A stretch of DNA of 64,000 nt from Segatella copri DSM 18205 (GCF_025151535.1 NZ_CP102288.1:811501-875500); one strand, 5' to 3'. Positions 46,148 to 56,455 are shown, counted from the first letter of the stretch. Numbers and translations: made by a program. Notes: generated by a model not told the origin, from the sequence alone.

Positions 46148-46357
46148 ATGACAAATCTCAACAGACTAAAAGTTGTGCTTGTGGAATGTGGCAAGACTGG
46201 CAAATGGCTTGCAGGACAGTTGGGTAAATCAAATTGTACTGTTAGTAAATGGTGTAGTAATAGTATTCAGCCAGACTTGGTTACTTTGAACAAAATCGCA
46301 AAAATATTAGATGTTGACGTAAGAAGTTTGCTCAACAATACAAAAGAAGAGGATTGA
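46148..46357 (+). CDS. Small XRE-family HTH regulator (controller-like)
   Basis: 69 residues, almost entirely a helix-turn-helix domain: LKVVLVECGKTGKWLAGQLG is helix 1-2, KSNCTVSKWCSNS the recognition helix and LVTLNKIAKILDVDVRSLL the helix 4-5 dimer region. Its size and its place directly before the methyltransferase genes are those of controller proteins that time restriction-modification expression. It lies 55 bp before the first methyltransferase gene. The DNA site is unknown. Confidence 0.8.
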   Translation: MTNLNRLKVVLVECGKTGKWLAGQLGKSNCTVSKWCSNSIQPDLVTLNKIAKILDVDVRSLLNNTKEED

Positions 46358-46412
46358 ACCTCTAATTTGTAATAGGGCTACTGCTAATTGTTTCACTTTA
46401 TCTTAAAGAATA

Positions 46413-47552
46413 ATGTCAAATTATACATTTACACAGCTATTTCGTAAGGGGCAGGAGTCTCTCAACCAATGGCAGCCTCAGGCGAAAAGAACTTCTGAGG
46501 CAGCTTTTGATGTAATTGACTTTTTCTGTTGCGGTGGTGGAATGTCTTTAGGATTTGCCTCTTTGCAGGAGTACTTCCGAATCATAGGTGGTGTGGATAT
46601 CAATAGTACTTCATTAAAGACGTATGAGTTGAATTATGGAACTCCTGTGATGAACGCTGACATTACAACCATATCACCAAATTCAAATGTGGTTCAACAA
46701 ACCTTCAAGATAAATAAAAAACGTCCTTTAGTAGTAATTGGATGCGCTCCATGTCAAGGCTTTTCCGCTCATCGCAAAAAGGATAGCGATAAGCCAGAAG
46801 ACAAAAGAAACACTTTAATTGGTTACTTCTCTGACATTGCTGTAAATCTTAATCCTGATTTTGTGGTTATGGAGAATGTGCCAGAAATTCTTACTGGCAA
46901 ATATAAGATGCACTACGAGGAAGCTAAAAACGTGTTCATCCAGAACGGCTATTATGTGGTCCAACGGGTTTACAATGCTGCAGGATTTGGTGTTCCTCAA
47001 GCAAGAATTAGAGCTATAATTGTAGCTTCAAAATATAAGAATTTTGTACTGCCTGACGAAATGCTATCCGTAGAGGAATACAAGACAGTACGTGATGCTA
47101 TTGCCGATTTACCACATGTGGATGCAAGACACCAAATTCCAATGGTTGATAGGTACCATCGTTGCTCGACCCATAAACAAAGTACAATTGATGTAATAGC
47201 ACAAGTACCCCATGATGGTGGAAGTCGCCCCAAAGGGGTTGGTCCAAAATGTTTGGACAAAGTAAATGGCTTTAGCGATGTTTACGGACGATTAAGATGG
47301 GATAAACCCTCTATAACTATCACACAATATGCCAGAAATCCGGCAAGTGGTAGATACTCCCATCCTGAACAGAACAGAGGATTGACCATACGTGAAGTCG
47401 CTCGCTTGCAAAGTTTTCCTGATGGTTATCTTTGGAATGGTAGTTTGGGAGACGCCTTTAAGCAAATCGGAGAAGCCGTTCCCCCTCTACTAGCATTAGC
47501 AATTGCCACACAAATAGCATTAACAATTAAAACGCAAGAAAACAATGAATAA
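46413..47552 (+). CDS. DNA (cytosine-5) methyltransferase 1
   Basis: 379 residues with all main C5-methyltransferase motifs in order: I FFCCGGGMSLGF (37-48), IV CAPCQGFS (catalytic Cys114), VI MENV (153-156), VIII QARIRAIIVA, IX REVARLQSFPDGY, X QIGEAVPPLLA. The target-recognition region between VIII and IX (about 205-310) is short, as expected for a 4-6-bp target. The last 8 bp overlap the second methyltransferase gene. The two proteins are clearly different in their recognition regions, so they should mark different sequences or different strands of an asymmetric site. Confidence 0.92.
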   Translation: MSNYTFTQLFRKGQESLNQWQPQAKRTSEAAFDVIDFFCCGGGMSLGFASLQEYFRIIGGVDINSTSLKTYELNYGTPVMNADITTISPNSNVVQQTFKINKKRPLVVIGCAPCQGFSAHRKKDSDKPEDKRNTLIGYFSDIAVNLNPDFVVMENVPEILTGKYKMHYEEAKNVFIQNGYYVVQRVYNAAGFGVPQARIRAIIVASKYKNFVLPDEMLSVEEYKTVRDAIADLPHVDARHQIPMVDRYHRCSTHKQSTIDVIAQVPHDGGSRPKGVGPKCLDKVNGFSDVYGRLRWDKPSITITQYARNPASGRYSHPEQNRGLTIREVARLQSFPDGYLWNGSLGDAFKQIGEAVPPLLALAIATQIALTIKTQENNE

Positions 47553-48606
47553 AAAATATAAATGCATAGATTGCTTCTGCGGGGCAGGTGGATTGTGCCT
47601 TGGTCTAATTCAGGCAGGCTTTGATATTCTCTATAGTTTTGATATTGAGGCAAAAGCGATAGCTACCATAAAAGCGAACCCTGAGTATTTTAAAAATCAT
47701 AAAGCAGAAACGCGTGATATTTATGACGTAGAAACAGCAGAGCTGTTGAAATCGCTAAACCTCAAATCTGGCGAACTTGATTTGTTAGCCGGCGGTCCTC
47801 CGTGCCAAGGCTTTTCTGTCCAAAGAATCGGAGCAGACCTTGACGAACGTAATCATCTTGTTGAGGAGTATATCAGCAAGGTTATTGCTATTCGGCCAAA
47901 GATGTTCATACTCGAGAATGTTCCTGGTATAGAAGGTAAAAGAGGTAAAAATATTCTGCATAGTGCCCTGGAAAAGGTTGAGAAAAGTGGATATTTCATT
48001 CATGAAAAGATACTCGATGCACAAGATTATGGCGTCCCTCAGCGCAGGAAAAGGGTTGTAATAGTTGGTGAGAGGAAGGATCATAAAATTCCACTCTTTG
48101 AATATCCAAAGCCACAAGAACATAAAATCACGGTAAGAGAAGCAATTGCATATCTTCCAGAACCGCCTGAAGATGGAAGCGATCATCCGCACATTTCCTT
48201 GCATCGTAGAGATAGGTTGTCTGCAAAAAATATTGCGCGATTGCAGGCACTTAAACCTGGGCAAGGTCGCGATTTTCTTCCTCCTGAACTACTTGCAGAT
48301 TGTCATAAGGTAAGTTCTAAATTAATTGGGCATAGAAATGTATATGGTAGAATGCCGTGGGATGATGTTGCTCCTACTATAACTGCACGCTTTGATAGTT
48401 TCACACGTGGGATGTTTGGGCATCCTGAACAGAACCGAAGTATTTCACTACGCGAGGGGGCTATACTGCAAACGTTCCCCGCAGATTTTGTTTTTGTGGG
48501 AAATAAAGTTGAAGTAGCACGCCAAATAGGCAACGCTGTTCCAGTAGCTATGGCTATGGCAGTAGGATTACAAATAAAAAAATGTCTTGACAAATGGAAC
48601 AATTGA
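47545..48606 (+). CDS. DNA (cytosine-5) methyltransferase 2
   Basis: 353 residues with a complete motif set: I CFCGAGGLCLGL (9-20), IV GGPPCQGFS (catalytic Cys87), VI LENV (123-126), VIII PQRRKRVVIVG, IX REGAILQTFPADF and X RQIGNAVPVAMA. It is not a recent duplicate of the first methyltransferase; similarity is restricted to the motifs. It overlaps the previous gene by 8 bp and the next by 13 bp, so the three are one transcription unit. Confidence 0.92.
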   Translation: MNKKYKCIDCFCGAGGLCLGLIQAGFDILYSFDIEAKAIATIKANPEYFKNHKAETRDIYDVETAELLKSLNLKSGELDLLAGGPPCQGFSVQRIGADLDERNHLVEEYISKVIAIRPKMFILENVPGIEGKRGKNILHSALEKVEKSGYFIHEKILDAQDYGVPQRRKRVVIVGERKDHKIPLFEYPKPQEHKITVREAIAYLPEPPEDGSDHPHISLHRRDRLSAKNIARLQALKPGQGRDFLPPELLADCHKVSSKLIGHRNVYGRMPWDDVAPTITARFDSFTRGMFGHPEQNRSISLREGAILQTFPADFVFVGNKVEVARQIGNAVPVAMAMAVGLQIKKCLDKWNN

Positions 48607-51600
48607 ATAAAATACTAGCAGAATATGTAAAGCGACTTGGCAATGACTACGAAACAGCTATTGCCACAGGTAATGCTACACCGGAGCTTTCGTTTCGTCC
48701 AGCATTAGATGATTTTCTCGTGCAGATGTCTGGATTCATAGATCGTAAGATTGATAGAATCTTTGAGCCTCGTCAGCAAGGAAAATATGGTCGTCCTGAT
48801 TGGTTGTTCTGCAATAAGGACACAATGGGAATCTATGGTTATGTAGAAGCAAAGAGCTTCAATCCAAATGTTGTTCTTAATCCTGTCGATTATGAAAGAC
48901 AGGTAAAGCGTTATCTGTATTTGGGCAATCCGGTGATTCTTACAGATGGGATCGACTTCATTGTGTATTATCCCAATAAGACATCATCTCTTATATCTGT
49001 CTGTAAAAAGCCTATCAATTGGAATGCGCCAGAATTAAATTCGGACATATTCCCTATGTTCAAGAATTTTTTCAAAAAGGAAGGGTTCAGAACTATTAGT
49101 GAGAAACAACTTGTTGCCGAATTGTCTAAACGTGCTAAGCACCTTTGTGAGGATTTAGAAGGAATCCTCGACATTAATGAAGATGAGGCAGAAAATGAAA
49201 CTGAAAGAAAAACAATCATTTCGTTGAAGCATTTGTGGGATGTAGCCGCTAAGAGTCATGACAAGTCGCTTGCCGATAATCATACATTTGCAGGATTTGT
49301 TGCACAAATACTTGCATTTGGCTTACTTTATGCCCATCGTTATGTAAACGAAAAGGACATCACACCAGCCGATAAGTACCAAAAGTTACAGGTCTTTTGG
49401 AATTCACCTTCATTTAAGACACAAGCTTTACGTCTACAACCTTTCAAAACCCTTGTAAATGCACTTGCAGATGAACTTAATTCCCCATTCAGTAAAATAG
49501 GTATTTGGTATGACAATACTAGACGCATGCTTTCTTGCATTCGCTTGTCGGAGCATCAGATTACCACTCCTAATTTTCATGAACTCTATGAGTCATTTCT
49601 TGCTGCTTACGATGGCAAGACAAGAAATGACTTTGGGGCATGGTATACCCCTATGCCATTGGCAGAGTACGCAGCAAAGTTTGTTGATGCAATCCTGCCG
49701 TCTGTATTGCCAGGAGAAAATGTACGTGATAAAGCCATCAAGGTTGTTGATCCTTGCTGTGGTACTGGCACATTTATCGAAGCTGTTCTCAACAAGATGC
49801 CCCTTCTTGAAGGCTCTAAGATTATTGGATTTGAGATTTTACCTGTTCCATATGCTTTAGCCAACTATCGTATTTCAATGTTAGACGTTACCGACAATAC
49901 TGATATTGTAGTTGTTCTTACAAATACGTTGAGTGATTCTACTTTCAAACAAACACATATAGAAGGAAGAGCAAGCGATGTCGTTTCCACCTTTTTTTTG
50001 AATGAACAACGAAAAGCCAAGAAACTCTCAGAACCACCGTTGACTATCATAATTGGTAATCCACCTTGTTCTGATTCTGTTGACATCAACAACGAGGGAA
50101 AGATTATTGCAAAACTTATGAACGATTTCCGTCCGAAAGTTCGTAAGGGGCGTTCAAACAAACAGAAGCAATTGGCAAACGAAATGACTAAGTTTCTGCG
50201 TTGGTGTCTGTTTAAGGCAGAGAAGAGTCGTCCTTCCATCTTCGCACTTGTTCTTCCATCCACGTTTGCGCAGAACGAATCATTTGTAAACGCCCGAAAG
50301 TATTTGGTAGAACATGTTAGCGAAATGTGGGTATTAGATTTTGATGTTGATAATCGAGCAGGTCATAATGCAGAAAACCTATTCAATACGCTTCAAGGAA
50401 GATTGTTGCTTGTTGGTACGCTTAGAGAACTGGATTTATCAATTCCTCATATTCACTACAAATGTATTTATCCACTCAGCAAACGTGAAAAGATTGAATT
50501 CTTTAATGCAAATGTCGATTTGGCTGATTGGGAAGATGTTAAAATAGGCAAGAGATACCTTTTCAAGCCTACATTAGATGTTAATGAAGAGTTGTATTCT
50601 AAGTTCTGGCATTTGAAGTCAGAATATGAACCTGCCATCTTTGATCGTGATTGCTCTGGATTAAAACTTGCACCTACACATCTGCTTGTGCATTTTTCTA
50701 AGGGTACATTGAAAAGACGTAGCCGTTTCATTGCTGACGAAAACAATACATACGAGCAAATTAAGGATTGTTGGTACAAAGGTCAAATGAAACCACCTGC
50801 ACAGAAGAAACTTACGCATGAGGTTAAAAAAGCCCTTGCGAATAGTGATATGAGGATTGTTGATTATTCCTTTCGACCGTTCCTTACTGCAAGTTTAATA
50901 TTAGATAATTCTTTAATGGATGCTTTGAGGAATACGCCAGGAGGGGGGATGCGTGAACGTCCGGAGGTACAAGCCGCCTACAGCGATGAGGGAGTTTTTG
51001 GTTTCGCAGTTGCTCCAGCACCTGCAGATATAAGTCCTGTAATCAAGAAATTCTCATCTTTCTGTTGGTATATTCCTGATAATGATCTCGCCACACGCGG
51101 GAATGCTCACATCTTCTGCAATCGTTTCCCAGAGTACAAAGCTGGAGGAAAAGAATGGGAAGGTAAAGCCGTTACTAATATTAATAAGAATTTGCTTCAA
51201 CGGCTTGTTGCAATATTTGGGGAATCTGTTAACCAGTTGACAGATGAGATTGTTTACTATTCCTATGCATCTTTGAATTCCAACTTCTATATGAAGGCAT
51301 TTGAAGGTAAGTTGCATACGGTTGCTGGGGAATGGGCATCTATTCCAATAACTTCTGACAAATCATTGTTTGAATCAATGGCGAAAGTAGGAAAGAATAT
51401 GGCAAATATAGAACGCAAGGAATACAAAGCTAAGGAATCTACATTGATAACTGTATTAGAAAATGTTTCATCTAACAATTATCAGGAGTTTAAACTGTCT
51501 GATTATCAGATATCAGAAGGAAAAATCATCCTTCTTGACGAACATGAATCTGCAATTGTTTCCGTCGGTGTTTCTGACACCATCTTGCGATTTGAAGCCT

Positions 51601-51794
51601 CAGGTTACAACATCATAGAACAATGGCTTAAGTATCATCGTTATGCCTATTATCGTAAAGTATGCTCGAACGAAGATATTCATGATCTCTTCAATTTAAT
51701 TGGAAGAATAGCAGAATATCAGACAGAAGCAGCAATAAGTGATGGTATCATGAAAAAGATTCTCAAAGGAGAATTAATAAAGCCAATTAAATAG
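48594..51794 (+). CDS. Nuclease-methyltransferase fusion (type IIG / helicase-less type ISP-like)
   Basis: 1066 residues. The N-terminal part has a PD-(D/E)XK core: Asp69 in GRPDWLF and Glu85-x-Lys87 in GYVEAKSFN. An adenine-type methyltransferase follows, with motif I VVDPCCGTGTFIEAV near 383 and motif IV IIIGNPPCSD near 485 (NPPC instead of the commoner NPPY). The C-terminal 500 residues resemble the type ISP C-terminal/target-recognition region, including SFRPFLTASLIL and GMRERPEVQAAY. Type ISP enzymes (about 1500-1600 residues) carry a RecA-like helicase between nuclease and methyltransferase, which is absent here. It most likely both cuts and methylates. Partner genes are the two m5C methyltransferases directly upstream. 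Confidence 0.8.
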   Translation: MEQLNKILAEYVKRLGNDYETAIATGNATPELSFRPALDDFLVQMSGFIDRKIDRIFEPRQQGKYGRPDWLFCNKDTMGIYGYVEAKSFNPNVVLNPVDYERQVKRYLYLGNPVILTDGIDFIVYYPNKTSSLISVCKKPINWNAPELNSDIFPMFKNFFKKEGFRTISEKQLVAELSKRAKHLCEDLEGILDINEDEAENETERKTIISLKHLWDVAAKSHDKSLADNHTFAGFVAQILAFGLLYAHRYVNEKDITPADKYQKLQVFWNSPSFKTQALRLQPFKTLVNALADELNSPFSKIGIWYDNTRRMLSCIRLSEHQITTPNFHELYESFLAAYDGKTRNDFGAWYTPMPLAEYAAKFVDAILPSVLPGENVRDKAIKVVDPCCGTGTFIEAVLNKMPLLEGSKIIGFEILPVPYALANYRISMLDVTDNTDIVVVLTNTLSDSTFKQTHIEGRASDVVSTFFLNEQRKAKKLSEPPLTIIIGNPPCSDSVDINNEGKIIAKLMNDFRPKVRKGRSNKQKQLANEMTKFLRWCLFKAEKSRPSIFALVLPSTFAQNESFVNARKYLVEHVSEMWVLDFDVDNRAGHNAENLFNTLQGRLLLVGTLRELDLSIPHIHYKCIYPLSKREKIEFFNANVDLADWEDVKIGKRYLFKPTLDVNEELYSKFWHLKSEYEPAIFDRDCSGLKLAPTHLLVHFSKGTLKRRSRFIADENNTYEQIKDCWYKGQMKPPAQKKLTHEVKKALANSDMRIVDYSFRPFLTASLILDNSLMDALRNTPGGGMRERPEVQAAYSDEGVFGFAVAPAPADISPVIKKFSSFCWYIPDNDLATRGNAHIFCNRFPEYKAGGKEWEGKAVTNINKNLLQRLVAIFGESVNQLTDEIVYYSYASLNSNFYMKAFEGKLHTVAGEWASIPITSDKSLFESMAKVGKNMANIERKEYKAKESTLITVLENVSSNNYQEFKLSDYQISEGKIILLDEHESAIVSVGVSDTILRFEASGYNIIEQWLKYHRYAYYRKVCSNEDIHDLFNLIGRIAEYQTEAAISDGIMKKILKGELIKPIK

Positions 51795-51820
51795 CAGTAC
51801 AACGTTAAAAATTGAAGATT

Positions 51821-52054
51821 ATGATACTAACAGTTAAAGATGTAGATTATTTAGGAGATTATACTCTTCTTTGTACATTTAATGACGGAGTGACGAAGAA
51901 GGTTGATTTGCAGCCTCTGTTGAAATATCCGGCATTTGCAGAATTGAAGGACAAGAAAAAGTTCGTTCAATTCGGACTAGACCAAACTATCTTCTGGTAT
52001 AATGGAGCTGATATTGCTCCGGAATATCTCTATGATAATGGTGTTATGGCTTAA
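51821..52054 (+). CDS. DUF2442-like small protein
   Basis: 77 residues from ATG at 51821; an earlier TTG at 51812 is less likely. LTVKDVDYLGDYTLLCTFNDGVTKKVDLQPLL and the ending DIAPEYLYDNGV are characteristic of the DUF2442 family, which often forms pairs with DUF4160 proteins in toxin-antitoxin-like operons. No DUF4160 gene is adjacent, so this is an orphan. It starts 26 bp after the restriction gene on the same strand. Confidence 0.75.
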   Translation: MILTVKDVDYLGDYTLLCTFNDGVTKKVDLQPLLKYPAFAELKDKKKFVQFGLDQTIFWYNGADIAPEYLYDNGVMA

Positions 52055-52096
52055 AGATTTCTTAGGTTGAAAGACAGTCTGCCTTTCCATAAAAAT

Positions 52097-52126
52097 AGGC
52101 TGAGCCATCATGCGATGACTCAGCCT
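52097..52126. terminator. Bidirectional terminator
   Basis: AGGCTGAG (52097-52104) and CTCAGCCT (52119-52126) close a hairpin whose inner part also pairs (CCATCA with TGATG-like). T-rich tracts follow on both strands, TTAATTCTTTTTT to the right and ATTTTTATGG to the left, so it can serve both the convergent rpiB and the rightward DUF2442 gene. Confidence 0.8.
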
Positions 52127-52152
52127 TAATTCTTTTTTATCCATTCAGAACT

Positions 52153-52596
52153 TTACTGCTGAACAGGAATCTTCTTGACGCGACGCTCGTGACGGCCACC
52201 CTCGAATGTTGTGGCAAAGAACTCGTCGAGAATAGCCTCGGCGGTCTTGTTGTCTACGAAACGACCTGGAAGTACCAATACGTTGGCATCGTTGTGCTGA
52301 CGAACCAAATGAGCAATCTCCTTGCACCATGCCAATCCGGCACGTACACCCTGATGTTTATTCAATGTCATGGCGATACCTTCGCCGCTGCCGCAAATGC
52401 CGATACCTGGATATACTTCGCCGCTCTCAATGCCTTTAGCAAGAGCATGACCGAAGTCAGGATAGTCTACACTCGCATCGCTGTATGTACCATAATCCTT
52501 TACAGGATAACCCTTCTTTTCCAAATATTCCAATACAAATTGCTTCAATGGAAAACCTGCGTGATCGCATGCAATACCAACTGTCTTTACTTCCAT
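52153..52596 (-). CDS. rpiB: Ribose-5-phosphate isomerase B
   Basis: 147 residues, typical RpiB size. It interconverts ribulose-5-phosphate and ribose-5-phosphate. Visible motifs are GIACDHAGFPLKQ (9-21), the active-site CGSGEGIAMTLNKHQGVRAG (about 67-86, with the catalytic Cys) and a conserved HNDANVLVLPGRF near 100. It is the last gene of the arabinose/pentose cluster and is 156 bp downstream of the transketolase gene; a small hairpin (TGCCGGA at 52680 with TCCGGCA at 52702) lies between them. Confidence 0.95.
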   Translation of the reverse strand: MEVKTVGIACDHAGFPLKQFVLEYLEKKGYPVKDYGTYSDASVDYPDFGHALAKGIESGEVYPGIGICGSGEGIAMTLNKHQGVRAGLAWCKEIAHLVRQHNDANVLVLPGRFVDNKTAEAILDEFFATTFEGGRHERRVKKIPVQQ

Positions 52597-52752
52597 AATA
52601 CTTAAGTTTTTAAGTGAAGAAAACGGGGTAAACCCTTATCCTTCACAAGGTTAATGTTAAAAGAGTGAAAGGAGTCGGATGCCGGAAATGGAAATCTGCC
52701 ATCCGGCAAAATCTCCAACTCCAGCTTCCAACTCCTGTTTAGTTTATGCTAA

Positions 52753-54774
52753 TTAAGCCTCTGCCAAGAAAGCCTTTACCTGCTTGTAAACGTTCTCGCC
52801 TGTGTAACCGAGCTTCTCATCAAGTACCTTGTAAGGAGCTGAGAAACCGAAGCTCTCCATACCCCAAACCTTACCATTAGCGCCTACGAGACCCTGGAGT
52901 GTTACAGGAAGACCGGCAGTCATACCGAAGATCTTAGCGTTCTTTGGCAATACGCTCTCCTGATACTCCTTGCTCTGACCGCGGAACAAGCCCTCTGATG
53001 GAGCACTTACCACGCGAACCTTGATGCCGTCGGCACGCAAAGCCTCGCAACCAGCCTCCAATGTAGAAACCTCAGAACCGCTAGCTACGAGGATAACGTC
53101 TGGATTCTCGTCGCTGCCTGCTACGATGTAAGCACCCTTGGCTGCCTGCTCATAGTCTGTTCCCTCTGGCAATTTAGCGATGCCCTGGCGAGAGAAGATC
53201 AAAGCTGTAGGAGTCTCAACATTCTCCATAGCGAGCTTCCAGCAAACTGTAGTCTCGTCAGCATCAGCTGGACGGAATACGCGAACGCTGTCCTTACCTG
53301 CGTGGTTCTTCAACTTCTCCATCAAGCGGATCTGTGCCTCCTGCTCAACTGGCTCGTGAGTAGGTCCATCCTCACCAACGCGGAATGCATCGTGAGTCCA
53401 GATGAACTTCACTGGAACCTGCATCAGGGCAGCGATACGAACAGCTGGCTTCATATAATCAGAGAATACGAAGAATGTACCCATTGCTGCAACCACACCA
53501 CCGTGGAGCATCATACCGATACACATATCAGCCATTGTCAACTCAGCAACACCTGCCTGAAAGAAAGCACCTGAGAAATCACCACGAACGATGCTCTTGG
53601 TCTTCTTCAAGAAACCATCTGTCTTATCAGAGTTAGAAAGGTCAGCAGAAGCACAGATCATGTTAGGAACCTGCTCTGCCAAAACACCGAGACAGGCAGC
53701 TGATGCTGCACGTGTAGCTGAACCAGCCTTCTGCTCAACCTTGCTCCAGTCTACCTTAGGAGCCTTGCCGCTGAACCACTCATCCATCTGGGCAGCCTTC
53801 TCTGGGTTAGCCTTGCGCCACTCAGCCTCTGCAGCCTTGCGCTCAGCTACGATCTTCTTCAACTCCTCAGCACGCTTAGCGTAGATTTCCTTTACATCGT
53901 CGAAGATAACGAATGGATTCTCAGGATCACCACCGAGGTGCTTGATGGTATTAACGTAAGCGTCGCCACCGAGAGGAGCACCGTGAGTATTGATGCAAGC
54001 CTCGTAGCTTGTGCCGTCTGCGCGGAGAGCACCCTTACCCATTACGGTCTTACCGATGATGAGGGTAGGACGGTCCTGCTCCTTCTGGGCAGCATCGAGC
54101 GCCTCACGAATCTGAGCTACGTCGTTACCGTTGATCTTGATGACATTCCAGCCCCAAGCCTTGTACTTCATCTCTGTATCCTCGTTCATTACAACGCCAC
54201 ACTCTGTAGAGAGCTGGATGTCGTTAGAATCGTAGAACATGATGAGGTTGTTCAGACCGAGGTTACCGGCGATACGACCAACACCCTGAGAAATCTCTTC
54301 CTCTACAGCACCATCAGAGATGTATGCGTAGATCTTGTGCTGCATCATGGTTGAACCCAGACGAGCCTCGAGGAACTTCTCTGCAACAGCTGCACCAGCT
54401 GCGAGGGCATGACCCTGACCGAGAGGACCAGATGAGTTCTCGATACCACGCTCAAGGTCGAGCTCTGGGTGACCAGGAGTTACAGAACCCCACTGGCGGA
54501 ACTGCTTGAGGTCTTCCATTGAGAAGAAACCACGCAAAGCCAAACCTGCATAGAGCATTGGACTCATGTGACCTGGGTCGAGGAAGAAACGGTCACGACC
54601 TGTCCATGTTGGATCTGATGGATCATAAACCAGGTACTCAGAGAAGAGCACGTTGATGAAGTCAGAACCACCCATAGCACCACCTGGGTGACCGGAATTT
54701 GCCTTTTCTACCATTGAAGCAGCCAAGATACGGATGTTATCAGCTGCATGATTCATTACTTTAATGTCGTTCAT
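52753..54774 (-). CDS. tkt: Transketolase
   Basis: 673 residues, full length. It transfers two-carbon units between pentose and other sugar phosphates with thiamine diphosphate. GGSDFINVLF and PGHMSPMLYAGLAL open the N-terminal domain; the cofactor-binding YISDGAVEEEISQG lies near 150 with the usual GDG replaced by SDG; GEDGPTHEPVEQ near 465 carries the catalytic Glu and His; the C-terminal domain is complete. Linked with the arabinose genes, it routes xylulose-5-phosphate into the pentose phosphate pathway. Confidence 0.95.
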   Translation of the reverse strand: MNDIKVMNHAADNIRILAASMVEKANSGHPGGAMGGSDFINVLFSEYLVYDPSDPTWTGRDRFFLDPGHMSPMLYAGLALRGFFSMEDLKQFRQWGSVTPGHPELDLERGIENSSGPLGQGHALAAGAAVAEKFLEARLGSTMMQHKIYAYISDGAVEEEISQGVGRIAGNLGLNNLIMFYDSNDIQLSTECGVVMNEDTEMKYKAWGWNVIKINGNDVAQIREALDAAQKEQDRPTLIIGKTVMGKGALRADGTSYEACINTHGAPLGGDAYVNTIKHLGGDPENPFVIFDDVKEIYAKRAEELKKIVAERKAAEAEWRKANPEKAAQMDEWFSGKAPKVDWSKVEQKAGSATRAASAACLGVLAEQVPNMICASADLSNSDKTDGFLKKTKSIVRGDFSGAFFQAGVAELTMADMCIGMMLHGGVVAAMGTFFVFSDYMKPAVRIAALMQVPVKFIWTHDAFRVGEDGPTHEPVEQEAQIRLMEKLKNHAGKDSVRVFRPADADETTVCWKLAMENVETPTALIFSRQGIAKLPEGTDYEQAAKGAYIVAGSDENPDVILVASGSEVSTLEAGCEALRADGIKVRVVSAPSEGLFRGQSKEYQESVLPKNAKIFGMTAGLPVTLQGLVGANGKVWGMESFGFSAPYKVLDEKLGYTGENVYKQVKAFLAEA

Positions 54775-54880
54775 AATTTTATATTTATTATTGTTGTTAT
54801 TTCTGCTGAAATATTCTTGTTTTTCTAGCTCTGAAGGCTACTCAAAAGAAGGATACTTCCTTTTTTCGCCTTCAAAAATA

Positions 54881-56455
54881 CTATTTTATTTTCAAAACTA
54901 CGATAGATTTTGCAGGAATTTTTACTTTAAGGGTGTTTTTCTTTACTTTTGCATCCTTAAAAACTGCAGGCTTCACTACATCCGGGTGTGCGAAGTCGTT
55001 GTAATCGCTCACCTTGTTGCAGGAAAGAATCTGTCCTGTTACAGTTTTCGGAGCAGCTGCACCATCCAGATTAAACTCTACCTGCTGAGCCTTGTCAAGG
55101 CTGACATTGGCAAGAGCAACCACAATGGTTCCATCTGCCTTCTTGGCTGCTGAAGTAGATACCAATGGAATCTTTCTTCCATCTCTTGCGTGATCATCGC
55201 CGCGAACATCCATAGAGTCGCACTTTACATCCATTGGGAGATAGGTTGCCTCCTGGAAGTCCTTGTACATGTTGAATACATGATAGGTTGGAGTCAGAAC
55301 CATGTGACCTGTTCCCTTTGTATCTGTCAGGATCATTGACTGGAGTACGTTGACAATCTGTGCGATATTGGTCATCTTCACACGCTCTGTATGGCGGTGG
55401 AATACATTCAGCGAGAGCGCAGCAACGAAGGCATCGCGCATACAGTTCTGCTGATAGAGGTGGCCCTTGATAGTGCCAGGCTCCTCATCCCACCAGGTTC
55501 CCCATTCGTCAACGAGGAGGGCTACCTGCTTCTTTGGATCAGCCTTGTCCATGATAGCCTCGTGCTTCTTGATGACATCTTCTATGCCGAGCGCCTTGCC
55601 CATGGTCCAGTAGTAATCCTCATTGTTGAACTTGGTGGCAGAACCCTTGCTGCCTGTCCAGCCTGTTACTGTATAATAATGTAGAGAGATGGCGTTGGCA
55701 CGGTTGCCGATGCGGTCCATCAATACCTTAGTCCAGTTATAATCGTAATCGCTCGCTCCAGATGCAATCTTATAGAGCTGGTTTCCGTCATAGTTGCGGC
55801 AATAAACAGAGTAGCGGCGGAAGAGATCTGAATAATACTCAGGACGCATGTTGCCACCGCAGCCCCAACTTTCGTTACCAACACCGAGGTATTTTACCTT
55901 CCAGGCCTTGTCGCGGCCGTTCTGTCGGCGGAGTTTTGCCATAGGAGTATCTCCATCGCTGGTCATATATTCCACCCACTTTGCCAATTCCTCAACAGTG
56001 CCGGAACCCACGTTACCGCTGATGTAAGGCTCGCAACCCAACATCTCGCAGAGATTCAGAAACTCGTGTGTACCAAAAGAGTTGTCCTCAATGGTTCCAC
56101 CCCAGTTGTTGTTCTGCATCTTTGGTCGCTTCTCACGTGGACCGATACCATCCATCCAGTGATACTCGTCAGCGAAGCATCCTCCAGGCCATCTTAATAC
56201 AGGTACTTTCAGGTCCTTGAGGGCTTGGAGCACGTCGTTGCGGTAACCCTGAGTGTTAGGAATCTTAGAATCAGGACCTACCCAAAGACCACCATAGATA
56301 CAACTTCCGAGATGCTCGGCAAACTGGCCATAAATCTCTTTATTGATTTTCTGTGTTCCCTGGTTGGCATGGATTGTTCCTGTTACATCCTGAGCTTGAG
56401 CTGAGAATGCAACTGCTGTTGAAAGCAATGTGGTAGCGAATAGTTTCTTCATCAT
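54881..56455 (-). CDS. Alpha-L-arabinofuranosidase, GH51
   Basis: 524 residues from Met at 56455; the frame is open further upstream (to 56515) but only this start gives a proper signal peptide ([20 protein letters not shown]). It removes terminal arabinofuranose from arabinan and arabinoxylan. The acid/base Glu is in [13 protein letters not shown] and the nucleophile Glu in [17 protein letters not shown], the two GH51 signature sites. The C-terminal beta domain is present. Its secretion and its place beside araBAD make it the supply enzyme of the pathway. Confidence 0.92.
   Translation of the reverse strand: MMKKLFATTLLSTAVAFSAQAQDVTGTIHANQGTQKINKEIYGQFAEHLGSCIYGGLWVGPDSKIPNTQGYRNDVLQALKDLKVPVLRWPGGCFADEYHWMDGIGPREKRPKMQNNNWGGTIEDNSFGTHEFLNLCEMLGCEPYISGNVGSGTVEELAKWVEYMTSDGDTPMAKLRRQNGRDKAWKVKYLGVGNESWGCGGNMRPEYYSDLFRRYSVYCRNYDGNQLYKIASGASDYDYNWTKVLMDRIGNRANAISLHYYTVTGWTGSKGSATKFNNEDYYWTMGKALGIEDVIKKHEAIMDKADPKKQVALLVDEWGTWWDEEPGTIKGHLYQQNCMRDAFVAALSLNVFHRHTERVKMTNIAQIVNVLQSMILTDTKGTGHMVLTPTYHVFNMYKDFQEATYLPMDVKCDSMDVRGDDHARDGRKIPLVSTSAAKKADGTIVVALANVSLDKAQQVEFNLDGAAAPKTVTGQILSCNKVSDYNDFAHPDVVKPAVFKDAKVKKNTLKVKIPAKSIVVLKIK

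Noticed and set aside
46148..51794. Prophage or conjugative element carrying the methyltransferases
   Set aside because: No integrase, terminase, mobilisation or structural genes are present between 45 and 52 kb.
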